The notes beneath the pieces are model-generated. The model searched no databases. It worked only from the letters and a program-made list of their open reading frames with translations, and had not been told where the DNA came from. This document shows, piece after piece, positions 43,422-52,496 of a stretch of DNA of 64,000 bases. The translations under genes were made by a program, and so were the position numbers. This DNA comes from Paraburkholderia monticola. Lineage in GTDB: Bacteria; Pseudomonadota; Gammaproteobacteria; Burkholderiales; Burkholderiaceae. Location: NCBI RefSeq assembly GCF_001580545.1, contig NZ_LRBG01000012.1, positions 310,001 to 374,000 of the forward strand, written 5' to 3'. Each line of letters begins with the position of its first letter. Position 1 is the first letter of the stretch.

Positions 43422-43540
43422 CGTTCGGCTCGCTTCGGGGATCGGGTTGCGGGGGAGTGTCGCGGCGGCACCGTTGGCGATGAGCGCGCACACGGCGAGT
43501 CGCCCTGTGCGCATCGTGCTCAAGAGGCGTGCCGCGTCGT

Positions 43541-44578
43541 TTATGCCTTGACGGTGGTCAGCGCCTTCTTCACGAAGTCGTTGGTCCACGTCTTCGACAG
43601 ATCGATCTGCGCGTTCTGGATCAACGGCTCGAACGCCTTGAGCGTCTTCAGCGACGTCGCGGGACCGTCGGCGGGCATCAGACCGTCGGGCGACATCGCT
43701 TCGCGCACATGCTGCCACGCGTCGAGATAGAGCGCGCGGTCGCCGAGCAGATAGCTCTCCGGCACCGTGTTGATCAGTTCGCTGCCGCTCGCGTTCTGCA
43801 GCCACTTGAGCGCGCGCACCATCGCATTGGTCAGCGCCTGCGTGGTGTTCGGGTTCTTCGTGATGAACGACTGCGAGGCGTACAGGCATCCTGCCGGCAT
43901 GTCGCCGCCGAACACGGTGTGGGTGTCGGCGAGCGTGCGCGTGTCCGACACGACGCGCACGTCGCCCGCGCGCTCGAGGCGCGTGACGACCGGATCGAGA
44001 TTGGCGATCGCGTCGATCTGCCCGGACTGCAGCGCGGCGATCGCGCCGGCACCCGCGCCCACCCCGATGAACGCGACGTCCTTGGGACTGAGCCCCGCTT
44101 TCGCGAGCACGAAGCTCGCCATGATCGACGTCGACGAACCCGGCGCGGTCACGCCGATCTTCTTGCCTTTCAGATCGGCGATCGACTTGTAGTCCGGCAT
44201 CGTCTTCTTCGACACCGCGAGCACGATCTGCGGCGCGCGGCCCTGCAACACGAATTCGCGGAACATCTGCTTTTGCGCCTGCAGCAGCAGCGTGTGTTCG
44301 AACGCGCCGGAGACCACGTCCGCGCTGCCGCCGACCGCCGCCTTCAGCGCCTGCGAGCCGCCCGCGAAGTCGGAAATCTCGACGTCGAGTCCTTCGTCCT
44401 TGAAGTAGTTGCGGCGCTCGGCGATCGTGAGCGGCAGGTAATAGAACAGATTCTTGCCGCCGACCGCGATCGCGACCCTGGTGGTCTCGGGTTTGCCCTG
44501 CGCGAAAGCGAACGGTGTGGCCGCGAGCGAGGCGCCAGCGAGCGCCGCACCGCCGGCGAGGAAGGTTCTGCGTTGCAT
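43541..44578 (-). CDS. ABC transporter substrate-binding protein, SsuA/NMT1-like
   Basis: A 345-residue periplasmic protein. The N-terminus MQRRTFLAGGAALAGASLAA has the twin-arginine pattern RRTFLAG followed by a hydrophobic stretch and a probable cut after FAFA, suggesting Tat export. The body has the family motifs NLFYYLPLTIAERRNYF and KGKKIGVTAPGSSTSIMASF. It is the ligand receptor of the adjacent importer. The GGAG upstream of the ATG supports this start. The ligand is unknown; the neighbouring CoA transferase hints at a carboxylate. Confidence 0.88.
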   Translation of the reverse strand: MQRRTFLAGGAALAGASLAATPFAFAQGKPETTRVAIAVGGKNLFYYLPLTIAERRNYFKDEGLDVEISDFAGGSQALKAAVGGSADVVSGAFEHTLLLQAQKQMFREFVLQGRAPQIVLAVSKKTMPDYKSIADLKGKKIGVTAPGSSTSIMASFVLAKAGLSPKDVAFIGVGAGAGAIAALQSGQIDAIANLDPVVTRLERAGDVRVVSDTRTLADTHTVFGGDMPAGCLYASQSFITKNPNTTQALTNAMVRALKWLQNASGSELINTVPESYLLGDRALYLDAWQHVREAMSPDGLMPADGPATSLKTLKAFEPLIQNAQIDLSKTWTNDFVKKALTTVKA

Positions 44579-44715
44579 GGTCTGCTGTCTCCAGATTTTT
44601 GTTGTCCGGCCTTTGACCACTTGAGCACGGCGTTTGGCTGGCCGGTCGCGCGGCGCGAAGCGTGCGTCAGCGCCGCGCTTTTACGCGCTTTTCTATATGG
44701 ATTGCGATGTGCGCC

Positions 44716-45957
44716 TCAGACGACCTGTTGCGCCCGCAACCTTGCGATGCCGTCAGCATCATAACCTAGCGATTGCAGCACTTCATCGGTATGTTCACCC
44801 AGTTCCGGCCCCAGCCAGCGGGTCTCGCCAGGGGTCGCCGACAGCTTCGGCGTCACCGTGGGCAGCGTGATTTCCTTGCCGTCCTGCCACTTGAAGCGCT
44901 GGATCATCTGCCGCGCGATGAACTGCGGATCGGTGAACATATCGGCGACGCTGTAGATGCGGCCCACCGGCACGTCGGCCGCGTTCAGCACCTCGAGCGC
45001 TTCGTCGATCGTGCGCGTGGACAGCCACGCGGCGATTGCGGCATCGATTTCCTGGGTGCGCGGCACGCGGCCGTCGTTATGCGCGAGCGCCGGATCGTTC
45101 GCGAGATCGTCGCGCTCGATCGCGATCATCAGACGCCTGAAGATCGGATCGCTGTTGCCACCGATCACGATGCTGCCGTCGCGGCACGGATAGGTATTGG
45201 ACGGCACGATGCCCGGCAGCGAAGCGCCGGTACGCTCGCGCACCATGCCGTAGACGCCGTACTCGGGCACCACGCTTTCCATCATGTTGAAGACCGCCTC
45301 GTACAGCGCGACGTCGACGACCTGCCCCTTGCCGCCGTTCACCTGCTTGTGATGCAGCGCCATCAGCGCACCGATCACGCCGTGCAACGCGGCGATCGAA
45401 TCGCCGATCGAAATGCCGATGCGCGGCGGTGGCAGATCCGGATAGCCGGTGATGTGACGCAGGCCGCCCATCGATTCGGCGATCGCGCCAAAGCCGGGCC
45501 GGTCGCGATACGGGCCCGTCTGGCCGTAGCCCGACAGACGCACCATCACGAGACCGGGGTTCTCGGCCGACAGCACGTCGTAGTCGAGGCCGAGCTTTTC
45601 GAGCAGACCGGGCCGGAAATTCTCGACGACGATATCGGCCTCTTTCGCGAGGCGCCGCACGATTTCCTTGCCCTCGTCGGCTTTCAGGTTGATCGTGACG
45701 GACTTTTTGTTGCGCGCCTGCACGGCCCACCACAGCGACGTGCCGCCGACTTCCGGATACAGCTTGCGCCATTTGCGCAGCGGGTCGCCGCCTTTGGGGT
45801 CTTCGATCTTGATCACGTCGGCGCCGAATTCGCCGAGAAAACGCGCGGCGAACGGCCCGGCGATCAGCGTGCCGAGCTCCAGCACCTTGACGCCGGCGAG
45901 CGGGCCGCGTGCGTCTTGCGATGCGGCGCTCGCGCCTGATTCGGGGGTGGCGCTCAT
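44716..45957 (-). CDS. Class III CoA transferase (CaiB/BaiF family)
   Basis: A 413-residue CoA transferase. The N-terminal motif GVKVLELGTLIAGPFAARFL and the RNKKSVTINLKADEGKEIV segment are typical; the catalytic Asp is most likely that of ISIGDSIAALHG, matching the GDS motif of formyl-CoA transferase. It moves CoA between carboxylic acids. AAGGAG precedes the ATG at 45957. It lies 137 bases before the substrate-binding protein gene on the same strand and may activate the imported acid. Actual substrates are unknown. Confidence 0.88.
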   Translation of the reverse strand: MSATPESGASAASQDARGPLAGVKVLELGTLIAGPFAARFLGEFGADVIKIEDPKGGDPLRKWRKLYPEVGGTSLWWAVQARNKKSVTINLKADEGKEIVRRLAKEADIVVENFRPGLLEKLGLDYDVLSAENPGLVMVRLSGYGQTGPYRDRPGFGAIAESMGGLRHITGYPDLPPPRIGISIGDSIAALHGVIGALMALHHKQVNGGKGQVVDVALYEAVFNMMESVVPEYGVYGMVRERTGASLPGIVPSNTYPCRDGSIVIGGNSDPIFRRLMIAIERDDLANDPALAHNDGRVPRTQEIDAAIAAWLSTRTIDEALEVLNAADVPVGRIYSVADMFTDPQFIARQMIQRFKWQDGKEITLPTVTPKLSATPGETRWLGPELGEHTDEVLQSLGYDADGIARLRAQQVV

Positions 45958-45974
45958 GAGTCTCCTTGGTTCTG

Positions 45975-46571
45975 CTACATCGAGCGGCGGTCGAGCATCG
46001 CGCGCGCGATCGTGCCCGCGTCGACGTACTCGAGCTCGCCGCCCACCGGCACGCCGCGCGCGAGGCGCGTCACGGCCAGTCCGCGCGCCTTCAGCGTCTG
46101 GCCCAGGTAATGCGCGGTCGCCTCGCCTTCGTTGGTGAAATTGGTGGCCAGCACGACTTCCTTGACGACGCCATTCGAGGCGCGCTTCACGAGCCGGTCG
46201 AAATGGATTTCCTTCGGGCCGATACCGTCGAGCGGACTGAGTCGCCCCATCAGCACGAAATACAGGCCGCGATAGGTCATCGTCTGTTCGAGCATGATCT
46301 GGTCGGCCGGCGTTTCGACGACGCACAGCAGCGACGGATCGCGCTCCTCATCGAGACAGACCTCGCAGATCTGCGCTTCGGTAAACGTGTTGCACTTTTC
46401 GCAGTGACGCAGATGCTCGGTCGCGAACAGCAGCGAGCGGCCGAGTTTTTCGGCGCCTTCGCGATCGTGCTGCATCAGGTGATATGCCATGCGTTGCGCG
46501 GACTTCGGCCCGACACCGGGCAGCGCGCGCAGCGCTTCGACGAGCGCCGACAGGGCGGAAGGTTGTTTCAT
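45975..46571 (-). CDS. recR: Recombination protein RecR
   Basis: A 198-residue RecFOR component. It has the helix-hairpin-helix start ALRALPGVGPKSAQRMAYHL, the four-Cys zinc motif CEKCNTFTEAQICEVC, and a Toprim domain with VVETPADQIMLEQT and ATNFTNEGEATAHYL. It loads RecA at gaps. The ATG at 46571 gives the family start. It follows ybaB by 253 bases, in the conserved dnaX-ybaB-recR order. Confidence 0.96.
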   Translation of the reverse strand: MKQPSALSALVEALRALPGVGPKSAQRMAYHLMQHDREGAEKLGRSLLFATEHLRHCEKCNTFTEAQICEVCLDEERDPSLLCVVETPADQIMLEQTMTYRGLYFVLMGRLSPLDGIGPKEIHFDRLVKRASNGVVKEVVLATNFTNEGEATAHYLGQTLKARGLAVTRLARGVPVGGELEYVDAGTIARAMLDRRSM

Positions 46572-46640
46572 GCGGATCGGCGTCGACGTGGGTGGTGCCC
46601 TGTTGGGCAAGTTGTGATGCGGGGGTACTGCTCGAACCGC

Positions 46641-46679
46641 GCTGTGCTTGCGCGCTGTGCTTGCGCGCTGTGCTTGCGC
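46641..46679. repeat. Three tandem 13-bp repeats in the ybaB-recR gap
   Basis: GCTGTGCTTGCGC occurs three times head to tail and identically, followed by a partial fourth start. It lies 70 bases upstream of recR, in a 253-base gap with no gene. Confidence 0.9.
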
Positions 46680-46824
46680 GCAGTAGTGGCGCTGTCACGC
46701 GCGGCTGTAGTCGGGATGGTTCCAGCCTGCGCGCGGCACGCGGCCGGCGAGCGTCTGCGCGCGCACCACGGCGATCGATCGCCGCGGCGCTCGCCCGCTT
46801 GAGCCCGCCAGACCGCGGTGGCTC

Positions 46825-47151
46825 TTAGAACGGCAGCTTGAAGCCCGGCGGCAGCGGCAGACCGGCGGTCATGCCGCCCATCTTCTCCTGCGCGGTTGCC
46901 TCGGCCTTGCGCACGGCGTCGTTGAACGCGGCGGCGACGAGGTCTTCCAGCATGTCCTTGTCGTCGGCGAGCAGGCTCGGGTCGATCGACACGCGGCGCA
47001 CGTCGTTCTTGCAGGTCATCGTCACCTTGACGAGACCGGCACCCGACTGCCCCTCGACTTCGATCTGCGCGAGTTGCTCCTGCATCTTCTTCATGTTTTC
47101 CTGCATCTGCTGGGCTTGCTTCATCAGCCCGGCGAGTTGGCCTTTCATCAT
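46825..47151 (-). CDS. ybaB: Nucleoid-associated protein YbaB/EbfC
   Basis: A 108-residue DNA-binding protein. It has the N-terminal helix QLAGLMKQAQQMQENMKKMQ, a beta core with GLVKVTMTCKNDVRRVSIDP, and the C-terminal GLPLPPGFKLPF. It forms a tweezer-like dimer on DNA. Of the ATGs at 47157, 47151 and 47148, the one at 47151 has the best spacing (7 bases) from AAGGAG. It lies between dnaX and recR, as in most proteobacteria. Confidence 0.95.
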   Translation of the reverse strand: MMKGQLAGLMKQAQQMQENMKKMQEQLAQIEVEGQSGAGLVKVTMTCKNDVRRVSIDPSLLADDKDMLEDLVAAAFNDAVRKAEATAQEKMGGMTAGLPLPPGFKLPF

Positions 47152-47224
47152 GGACATGCTCCTTCTTCATAGCGTGGAATCTGGCATTCCGGCGCCGCGC
47201 TGCGACGACGCCGCGAACGATGGA

Positions 47225-49753
47225 TCAGTGGGCCGGCGACGCGCCGTTCGCGGCGGCGTCCGGGGTAAGCGGGCGGATCGAGCCCGGCACGATGCTCGCG
47301 CCGAACTCGCGAATCAACGACTGCACGAACGGATCGGTGCTGATCTCGCGCTCGGCTTCCTGCTGGCGCTGCGCGCGCTGCGCCGCGTCGTGCGCGGCGG
47401 CCGTGCGGCGCGCCGCGCCGACTTCGACCTGCACGTCGACGTTCTGGCCGAGCCGCTCGACGAGCGCTGCCTTCAGTTTAGCGACCTGCGACGCTTCCGC
47501 GTACTGCGGCACCGGCACATTCAGCTTCAGCGTGCTGCCTTCGAGCGCCATCAGTTCGCTGTTGAAGGCCAACTGGTACGAGATGCCCTTCAATGGCAGA
47601 TCGACGGCGAGCGCTGGCCAGTCACCGGAGAAACCCAGCGCATCGAGCGGCACGGCGGGCGGCAGCGGGCGCGCATCGACGATGGACGCGGGCGCGGCGG
47701 CCTGCGCGGCCGGGCCGTCCATGCGAACGTCGTCGGGGCCGCGGTCGAACACCGGCACGAAGTTGTCGTCCGGCGGGAGGAAGTAGGCGTCGTCCGCGGC
47801 TGACAGCGGCATGTAGTCATCGGGCGGCATGTCGTCCCAGGGTGGGCTCGACGGGCTGTTCTGTTGCGCGTTGCTGCTTGTGCCGCTGTTGGCGTTGCGG
47901 GTGGGCACAGCCTGCCCGGCAGGGTCCTGCGACGCGCGGCGCGGCGCGCCCGGCGTCGGCACCGGCACGACCACGCGCGGTGCGGCCGGCTTCGGCGCGG
48001 CGGTCGCGGCCGGTTTGGCGGCCGTGGCCGGGTTCGCGCGGCCACGGTCCGACGATACTTTCATGCCGGCGTTACGCAGCACGTCGAGTGCCGCGCTGGC
48101 GCCGCCCGCACGGCGCGGTGCTGGGTCGGCCGCGGTCGGTTCCGTTTCCGCCGCGGCGGGTGCCGCCCATTCCTGTTGCGGCTGGGGCCGGGGCTCCGAC
48201 GCTGCGGTTTCCTCCACGCGCGCAAGCGCGGCGCTAGCAAGCGCGCTCGGTGCGGAGACTTCGTTCGAGACCGGCCCGGTCGAACTGGCCATGACGGCGC
48301 CGTCGTTCGTAGGCGCGTCTTCCCACGGAGCCAGCGGACGCGCAGTGGCAACAGGCGACGCGTCGGTCAGGCGTGCGGCATCTGGATCTAGGGACTGCGC
48401 CGCTGGTTTGTCTCGCGAGGCGTCGGCTACGGGCTTCGCGATCGGCTTTGCAACCGGCGCGGCCGGTTTCATCGCCTCGCCCCGCTCCTCTCCGACAACG
48501 CCAGCCGTCGCTTCACGAGCCGGTGCGGCGGACGTCATGGCTGTCGCGGACGAAGGCGACAGCGCGCGCAGCGCCGCAACCGTCGGCGTAGCCGAGCGCT
48601 TCGCACCGGCGCCAGCGGCACCGGTCTGCGTGAGCGCGGCACCCGTCGCGCCACCACCGCCGCCTGTCCGCGCCGGCTCGAATGCGAGCATGCGCAGCAG
48701 CGTCATCGTGAAGCCCGCGTATTCGTCGGGCGCGAGACCGAGTTCGCTTCGGCCGATCGTCGCGATCTGATAGAACAACTGCACCTGCTCGGCGCTCAAC
48801 GCATCGGCGAAGCGGCGCAGATCGGCCGCCTCCGGCCATTCGTCGAGCACCGACGACGGCGCGAACTGCGCCCACGCGATCCGATGCAGCAGACTCGCCA
48901 GATCCTGCAGCGCCGTCGAGAACGACAGGCTGCGCAACGCCATCTCGTCGGCGACCGCCAGCACGGCCCCGCCGTCGCCCTGCGCGAGCGCGTCGAGCAA
49001 GCGGATCAGATAGCTTTGGTCGAGCGCGCCGAGCATGCCGCGCACCGCGTCTTCGCTGACCTGGTTCGCGGAATAGGCGATCGCCTGATCGGTCAGCGAC
49101 AGCGCGTCGCGCATCGAGCCGTCGGCCGCGCGCGCGAGCAGGCGCAGCGCCTGCGCCTCGTGCGGCACGTTCTCTTCGCCGAGAATGCGCTCGAGGTGCG
49201 AAACGATATGCCCGGCAGGCATCTGCTTCAGATTGAACTGCAGACAGCGCGACAGCACGGTGACCGGAATCTTCTGCGGATCGGTGGTCGCGAGGATGAA
49301 CTTGACGTGGGGAGGCGGCTCTTCGAGCGTCTTCAGCATCGCGTTGAACGCGTGGTTCGTCAGCATGTGCACTTCGTCGATCATGTAGACCTTGAAGCGC
49401 GCATCGACGGGCGCGTACACGGCACGCTCGAGCAGCGCGGCCATTTCATCGACGCCGCGATTACTCGCCGCGTCCATCTCGACGTAATCGACGAAGCGCC
49501 CTTCGTCGATCTCACGACACGCGCGGCACACGCCGCACGGCGTCGAAGTCACGCCGGTCTCGCAATTGAGCGCCTTCGCGAAGATGCGCGACAGTGTCGT
49601 CTTGCCAACGCCTCGCGTACCTGTAAACAAATAGGCATGGTGCAGACGGCCGCCGTCCAGCGCATGGGTGAGCGCGCGCACCACGTGCTCCTGTCCGACG
49701 AGCGAAGCGAAATCCTTCGGCCGCCATTTGCGTGCGAGAACTTGATAGGTCAT
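47225..49753 (-). CDS. dnaX: DNA polymerase III subunit gamma/tau
   Basis: An 842-residue clamp-loader subunit. The AAA+ module is at about 1-370: Walker A GTRGVGKTT, a zinc-type Cys set around CGVCRACREIDEG, Walker B VYMIDEVHML, and the sensor I region TDPQKIPV. An Ala/Pro-rich linker of about 280 residues follows, then a C-terminal tau domain that contacts the polymerase and helicase (QLAFNSELMALEGSTLKLNV). I saw no long A-run that would support the frameshift to gamma known from E. coli. ybaB and recR follow. Confidence 0.95.
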   Translation of the reverse strand: MTYQVLARKWRPKDFASLVGQEHVVRALTHALDGGRLHHAYLFTGTRGVGKTTLSRIFAKALNCETGVTSTPCGVCRACREIDEGRFVDYVEMDAASNRGVDEMAALLERAVYAPVDARFKVYMIDEVHMLTNHAFNAMLKTLEEPPPHVKFILATTDPQKIPVTVLSRCLQFNLKQMPAGHIVSHLERILGEENVPHEAQALRLLARAADGSMRDALSLTDQAIAYSANQVSEDAVRGMLGALDQSYLIRLLDALAQGDGGAVLAVADEMALRSLSFSTALQDLASLLHRIAWAQFAPSSVLDEWPEAADLRRFADALSAEQVQLFYQIATIGRSELGLAPDEYAGFTMTLLRMLAFEPARTGGGGGATGAALTQTGAAGAGAKRSATPTVAALRALSPSSATAMTSAAPAREATAGVVGEERGEAMKPAAPVAKPIAKPVADASRDKPAAQSLDPDAARLTDASPVATARPLAPWEDAPTNDGAVMASSTGPVSNEVSAPSALASAALARVEETAASEPRPQPQQEWAAPAAAETEPTAADPAPRRAGGASAALDVLRNAGMKVSSDRGRANPATAAKPAATAAPKPAAPRVVVPVPTPGAPRRASQDPAGQAVPTRNANSGTSSNAQQNSPSSPPWDDMPPDDYMPLSAADDAYFLPPDDNFVPVFDRGPDDVRMDGPAAQAAAPASIVDARPLPPAVPLDALGFSGDWPALAVDLPLKGISYQLAFNSELMALEGSTLKLNVPVPQYAEASQVAKLKAALVERLGQNVDVQVEVGAARRTAAAHDAAQRAQRQQEAEREISTDPFVQSLIREFGASIVPGSIRPLTPDAAANGASPAH

Positions 49754-49939
49754 CCGGAAATTGTATCAGTAACAATGGCGCGCAAAACCGATTCGGGAAG
49801 ACGCCCGAACGCGCGACACGGCCACGACGACGCTTCACCGGAACACGGCGAACGATCAATACCGAAGCTGGGAATGACGAGGAGGAAACTGCGGAGAATC
49901 CGTGAAAACGGCCGCGAAGAAGAAAGCAAAAGGAAGGTG

Positions 49940-50033
49940 ACGAGCCCGACCCTCGGCACTGGTGGAAAACGGCTGTGGCTGCTTCGTTCCCGACCTGACC
50001 AGATTGACCATCCCTCCATGCGAGGAGGCCCGT
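49940..50033 (-). ncRNA. ffs: Signal recognition particle 4.5S RNA
   Basis: The minus strand holds the hallmark domain IV sequence GGTCAGGTCGGGAACGAAGC at about 49985-50004, followed by AGCC. Outer ends pair: ACGGGCC at the 5' end with GGGCTCGT at the 3' end (one G-U pair). The length of about 94 bases fits the small bacterial SRP RNA, which binds Ffh. A TAGAAT -10-like box lies just upstream on the minus strand (about 50043-50048). It sits immediately upstream of dnaX, as in other Burkholderiaceae. Exact ends are estimates. Confidence 0.9.
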
Positions 50034-50542
50034 CACGAAAGATTCTATCATTGCCGCGCGCATTGTGCGACTGTTAATACGAGCAAAACGCGAACGACGC
50101 GCCGGTTCGGACGGCTTCGCGCCGTTTGCGCTTGCGTGGTGCGCGCTGCCTGAAGCGTTCCTGGTAACCGTGACGACGCCCCCGCCTGCCCCCCTTGAGT
50201 TCCCCACGCGCGCCACCATTTAGATTGCAACGCGGTATCCGTGAGCCGCAGAAACGGGCTGACGCTATGGCGGCGGCCCATTAGCCCCACTGCCCGAATG
50301 AGTACTATCGCCATCGGCAACGCATAGCGAATTAAGCTACACTGCCAGTTGAAAGACCCGCAATCGCGAATCTTTCCGCGCATTCCGTGAAAATCCGGCG
50401 TTTTTTCAGACGGTTTTCTGATTTTCACAGGGCATGCGTGGCAAGGCTGCGGATGCGGCAAAGCGAACGGAAATTTTCCCGGTTTTTGACGTATCGTGGC
50501 GAGCAATTCAGGCGGGCCTCGAACCGACAGAGGTATTCATAA
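50034..50542. other. Intergenic region between SRP RNA and trxA
   Basis: A 509-base non-coding stretch. The left part carries the SRP RNA promoter. The right part, upstream of trxA, has a TACACT -10-like element at 50338-50343 and two inverted repeats: GAAAGA (50351-50356) with TCTTTC (50371-50376), and GTGAAAATC (50387-50395) with GATTTTCAC (50420-50428). If the promoter assignment is right, both are in the trxA leader RNA. A 152-codon frame on the minus strand looks random. Confidence 0.5.
50387..50428. repeat. Inverted repeat in the trxA leader region
   Basis: The arms GTGAAAATC and GATTTTCAC are perfect 9-bp complements around a 24-base T-rich loop, about 115 bases upstream of trxA. They could form an RNA hairpin or a protein-binding dyad. 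Confidence 0.5.
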
Positions 50543-50869
50543 ATGAGCGAACAAATCAAGCATATTAGCGACGCATCGTTCGAACAGGACGTCGTGAAAT
50601 CCGATAAACCCGTGCTGCTCGATTTCTGGGCCGAATGGTGCGGTCCGTGCAAGATGATCGCGCCGATCCTCGACGAAGTCGCGAAGGATTACGCGGATCG
50701 CCTGCAAGTCGCGAAGATCAATGTCGACGAACATCAGTCCACGCCGGTCAAGTTCGGCGTGCGCGGCATCCCCACCCTGATCCTGTTCAAGAACGGCGCG
50801 GTCGCCGCTCAGAAGGTCGGCGCTCTGTCGAAGTCGCAACTCACCGCGTTCCTCGACGGCAACCTGTAA
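50543..50869 (+). CDS. trxA: Thioredoxin 1
   Basis: A 108-residue thioredoxin with the active site WAEWCGPCKM (Cys33 and Cys36 by count from the start) and the cis-Pro loop RGIPTLILF. It reduces protein disulfides in the cytoplasm. It lies directly upstream of rho, the same order as in E. coli. The hairpin at 50929-50952 in the gap may limit read-through into rho. Confidence 0.97.
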   Translation: MSEQIKHISDASFEQDVVKSDKPVLLDFWAEWCGPCKMIAPILDEVAKDYADRLQVAKINVDEHQSTPVKFGVRGIPTLILFKNGAVAAQKVGALSKSQLTAFLDGNL

Positions 50870-50928
50870 AGCAGAAGCACGCCGCGGCGCTCGCGAATGT
50901 ATCGCGCGCCGCAAGCGATTCTGACAGG

Positions 50929-50952
50929 GCGTGTTGTCGGCTGGCAACACGC
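50929..50952 (+). other. Hairpin after trxA
   Basis: GCGTGTTG pairs with CAACACGC around an 8-base loop. There is no T-run, so it is not a standard intrinsic terminator. Confidence 0.45.
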
Positions 50953-51001
50953 TCCACGATAAAGATGCCACGCCGCCGCACTGGCGGAAATTGGCGTGTG
51001 C

Positions 51002-51109
51002 TATGCTAGAATCCACAAAACGTCGAAAAGACGTGTAAGTCTTTGAGCGGTTCCGCTCACCCTCCTCCCAGATTTCATTTCGTCGCACCTTCTCCTGCGG
51101 GTTCTCCGT
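51002..51109 (+). promoter_or_regulatory. rho promoter and C-rich leader
   Basis: A TATGCTAGAAT -10-like sequence begins at 51002. Downstream are two small hairpins (AAAGAC/GTCTTT at 51027-51044 and GAGCGG/CCGCTC at 51045-51058) and then a C/T-rich, G-poor stretch at about 51056-51097. Such a stretch is what Rho itself binds, so this may be the site of the autogenous attenuation known for rho in E. coli. Confidence 0.5.
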
Positions 51110-52378
51110 ATGCATTTATCCGAGCTTAAGACTCTGCACGTGTCCCAATTGATCGAGATGGCCAATGGCCTCGAGATCGAAAGCGCGAACCGCCTGCGCA
51201 AGCAGGAACTGATGTTCGCCATTCTAAAAAAACGCGCCAAAGCGGGCGACACGATCTTCGGCGACGGCACCCTCGAAGTGCTGCCGGACGGTTTCGGCTT
51301 CCTGCGTTCGCCGGAAACTTCCTACCTCGCCAGCACGGATGACATCTACATCAGCCCGTCGCAGATCCGCCGCTTCAACCTGCATACGGGCGACACGATC
51401 GAAGGCGAAGTCCGCACGCCGAAAGACGGCGAGCGCTATTTTGCGCTGGTGAAGGTGGACAAGGTCAACGGCCAGCCGCCGGAGGCCTCGAAGCACAAGA
51501 TCATGTTCGAAAACCTGACGCCGCTGCACCCGAACAAGGTGCTGCTGCTCGAACGTGAAATGCGCGGCGAAGAGAATGTGACGGGCCGCATCATCGACAT
51601 GATCGCGCCGATCGGCAAGGGCCAGCGCGGCCTGCTCGTCGCCTCGCCGAAGTCGGGCAAGACCGTGATGCTTCAGCACATCGCGCACGCGATCAAGCAG
51701 AACCATCCCGACGTCGTGCTGTTCGTGCTGCTGATCGACGAGCGTCCGGAAGAAGTGACGGAAATGCAACGTTCGGTGGCCGGCGAAGTGATCGCCTCCA
51801 CGTTCGACGAACCCGCCGCACGTCACGTGCAGGTCGCCGAAATGGTGATCGAGAAAGCCAAGCGCCTCGTCGAAATGAAGAACGACGTCGTGATTCTGCT
51901 CGACTCGATCACGCGTCTCGCGCGCGCCTACAACACCGTCGTGCCGGCTTCGGGCAAGGTGCTGACGGGCGGTGTCGACGCCAACGCGCTGCAGCGTCCG
52001 AAGCGCTTCTTCGGCGCGGCGCGCAACATCGAGGAAGGCGGCTCGCTGACCATCATCGGCACGGCGCTGATCGAAACCGGCAGCCGCATGGACGACGTGA
52101 TCTACGAAGAGTTCAAGGGCACCGGCAACATGGAAGTGCACCTCGAGCGTCGTCTCGCCGAGAAGCGCGTCTACCCGTCGATCAACCTGAACAAGTCGGG
52201 CACGCGCCGCGAAGAGCTGCTGATCAAGCCCGAAGTGCTGCAGAAGATCTGGGTACTGCGCAAGTTCATTCACGACATGGACGAAGTCGAGTCGATGGAA
52301 TTTCTGCTCGACAAGATCCGCCAGACGAAGAGCAACTCCGAGTTCTTCGACATGATGCGCCGTGGTGGCGGCAGCTAA
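51110..52378 (+). CDS. rho: Transcription termination factor Rho
   Basis: A 422-residue hexameric RNA helicase. The N-terminal RNA-binding region contains GDGTLEVLPDGFGFLRSPET; the ATPase part has Walker A SPKSGKTVM, Walker B VVILLDSITRLARAYN, the Q-loop region VLTGGVDANAL and the R-loop region NKSGTRREELL. It terminates transcription on unstructured C-rich RNA. It follows trxA and ends at a strong terminator. Confidence 0.98.
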   Translation: MHLSELKTLHVSQLIEMANGLEIESANRLRKQELMFAILKKRAKAGDTIFGDGTLEVLPDGFGFLRSPETSYLASTDDIYISPSQIRRFNLHTGDTIEGEVRTPKDGERYFALVKVDKVNGQPPEASKHKIMFENLTPLHPNKVLLLEREMRGEENVTGRIIDMIAPIGKGQRGLLVASPKSGKTVMLQHIAHAIKQNHPDVVLFVLLIDERPEEVTEMQRSVAGEVIASTFDEPAARHVQVAEMVIEKAKRLVEMKNDVVILLDSITRLARAYNTVVPASGKVLTGGVDANALQRPKRFFGAARNIEEGGSLTIIGTALIETGSRMDDVIYEEFKGTGNMEVHLERRLAEKRVYPSINLNKSGTRREELLIKPEVLQKIWVLRKFIHDMDEVESMEFLLDKIRQTKSNSEFFDMMRRGGGS

Positions 52379-52425
52379 CGCGTAACGCACGTGCCGGCCA
52401 TATCGGCCGGCAACCGCATCGCATG

Positions 52426-52459
52426 AAAAACCGCTCGCAATTCGCGAGCGGTTTTTTTT
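52426..52459 (+). terminator. Rho-independent terminator after rho
   Basis: An 8-bp stem, CCGCTCGC with GCGAGCGG, a 5-base loop and eight T residues, 48 bases past the rho stop. Confidence 0.95.
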
Positions 52460-52496
52460 CGTCCATCGCTCGCCCGGTCGATGCGGCGTCTCAACA

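Noticed and set aside
47225..49753. Programmed frameshift in dnaX giving a short gamma form
   Set aside because: No A-rich slippery sequence with a following hairpin was seen; the AAA+ part and tau part are joined by a GC-rich linker.
50048..50506. A 152-codon minus-strand frame upstream of trxA
   Set aside because: It crosses the SRP RNA promoter and the trxA leader structures and has no coding character.
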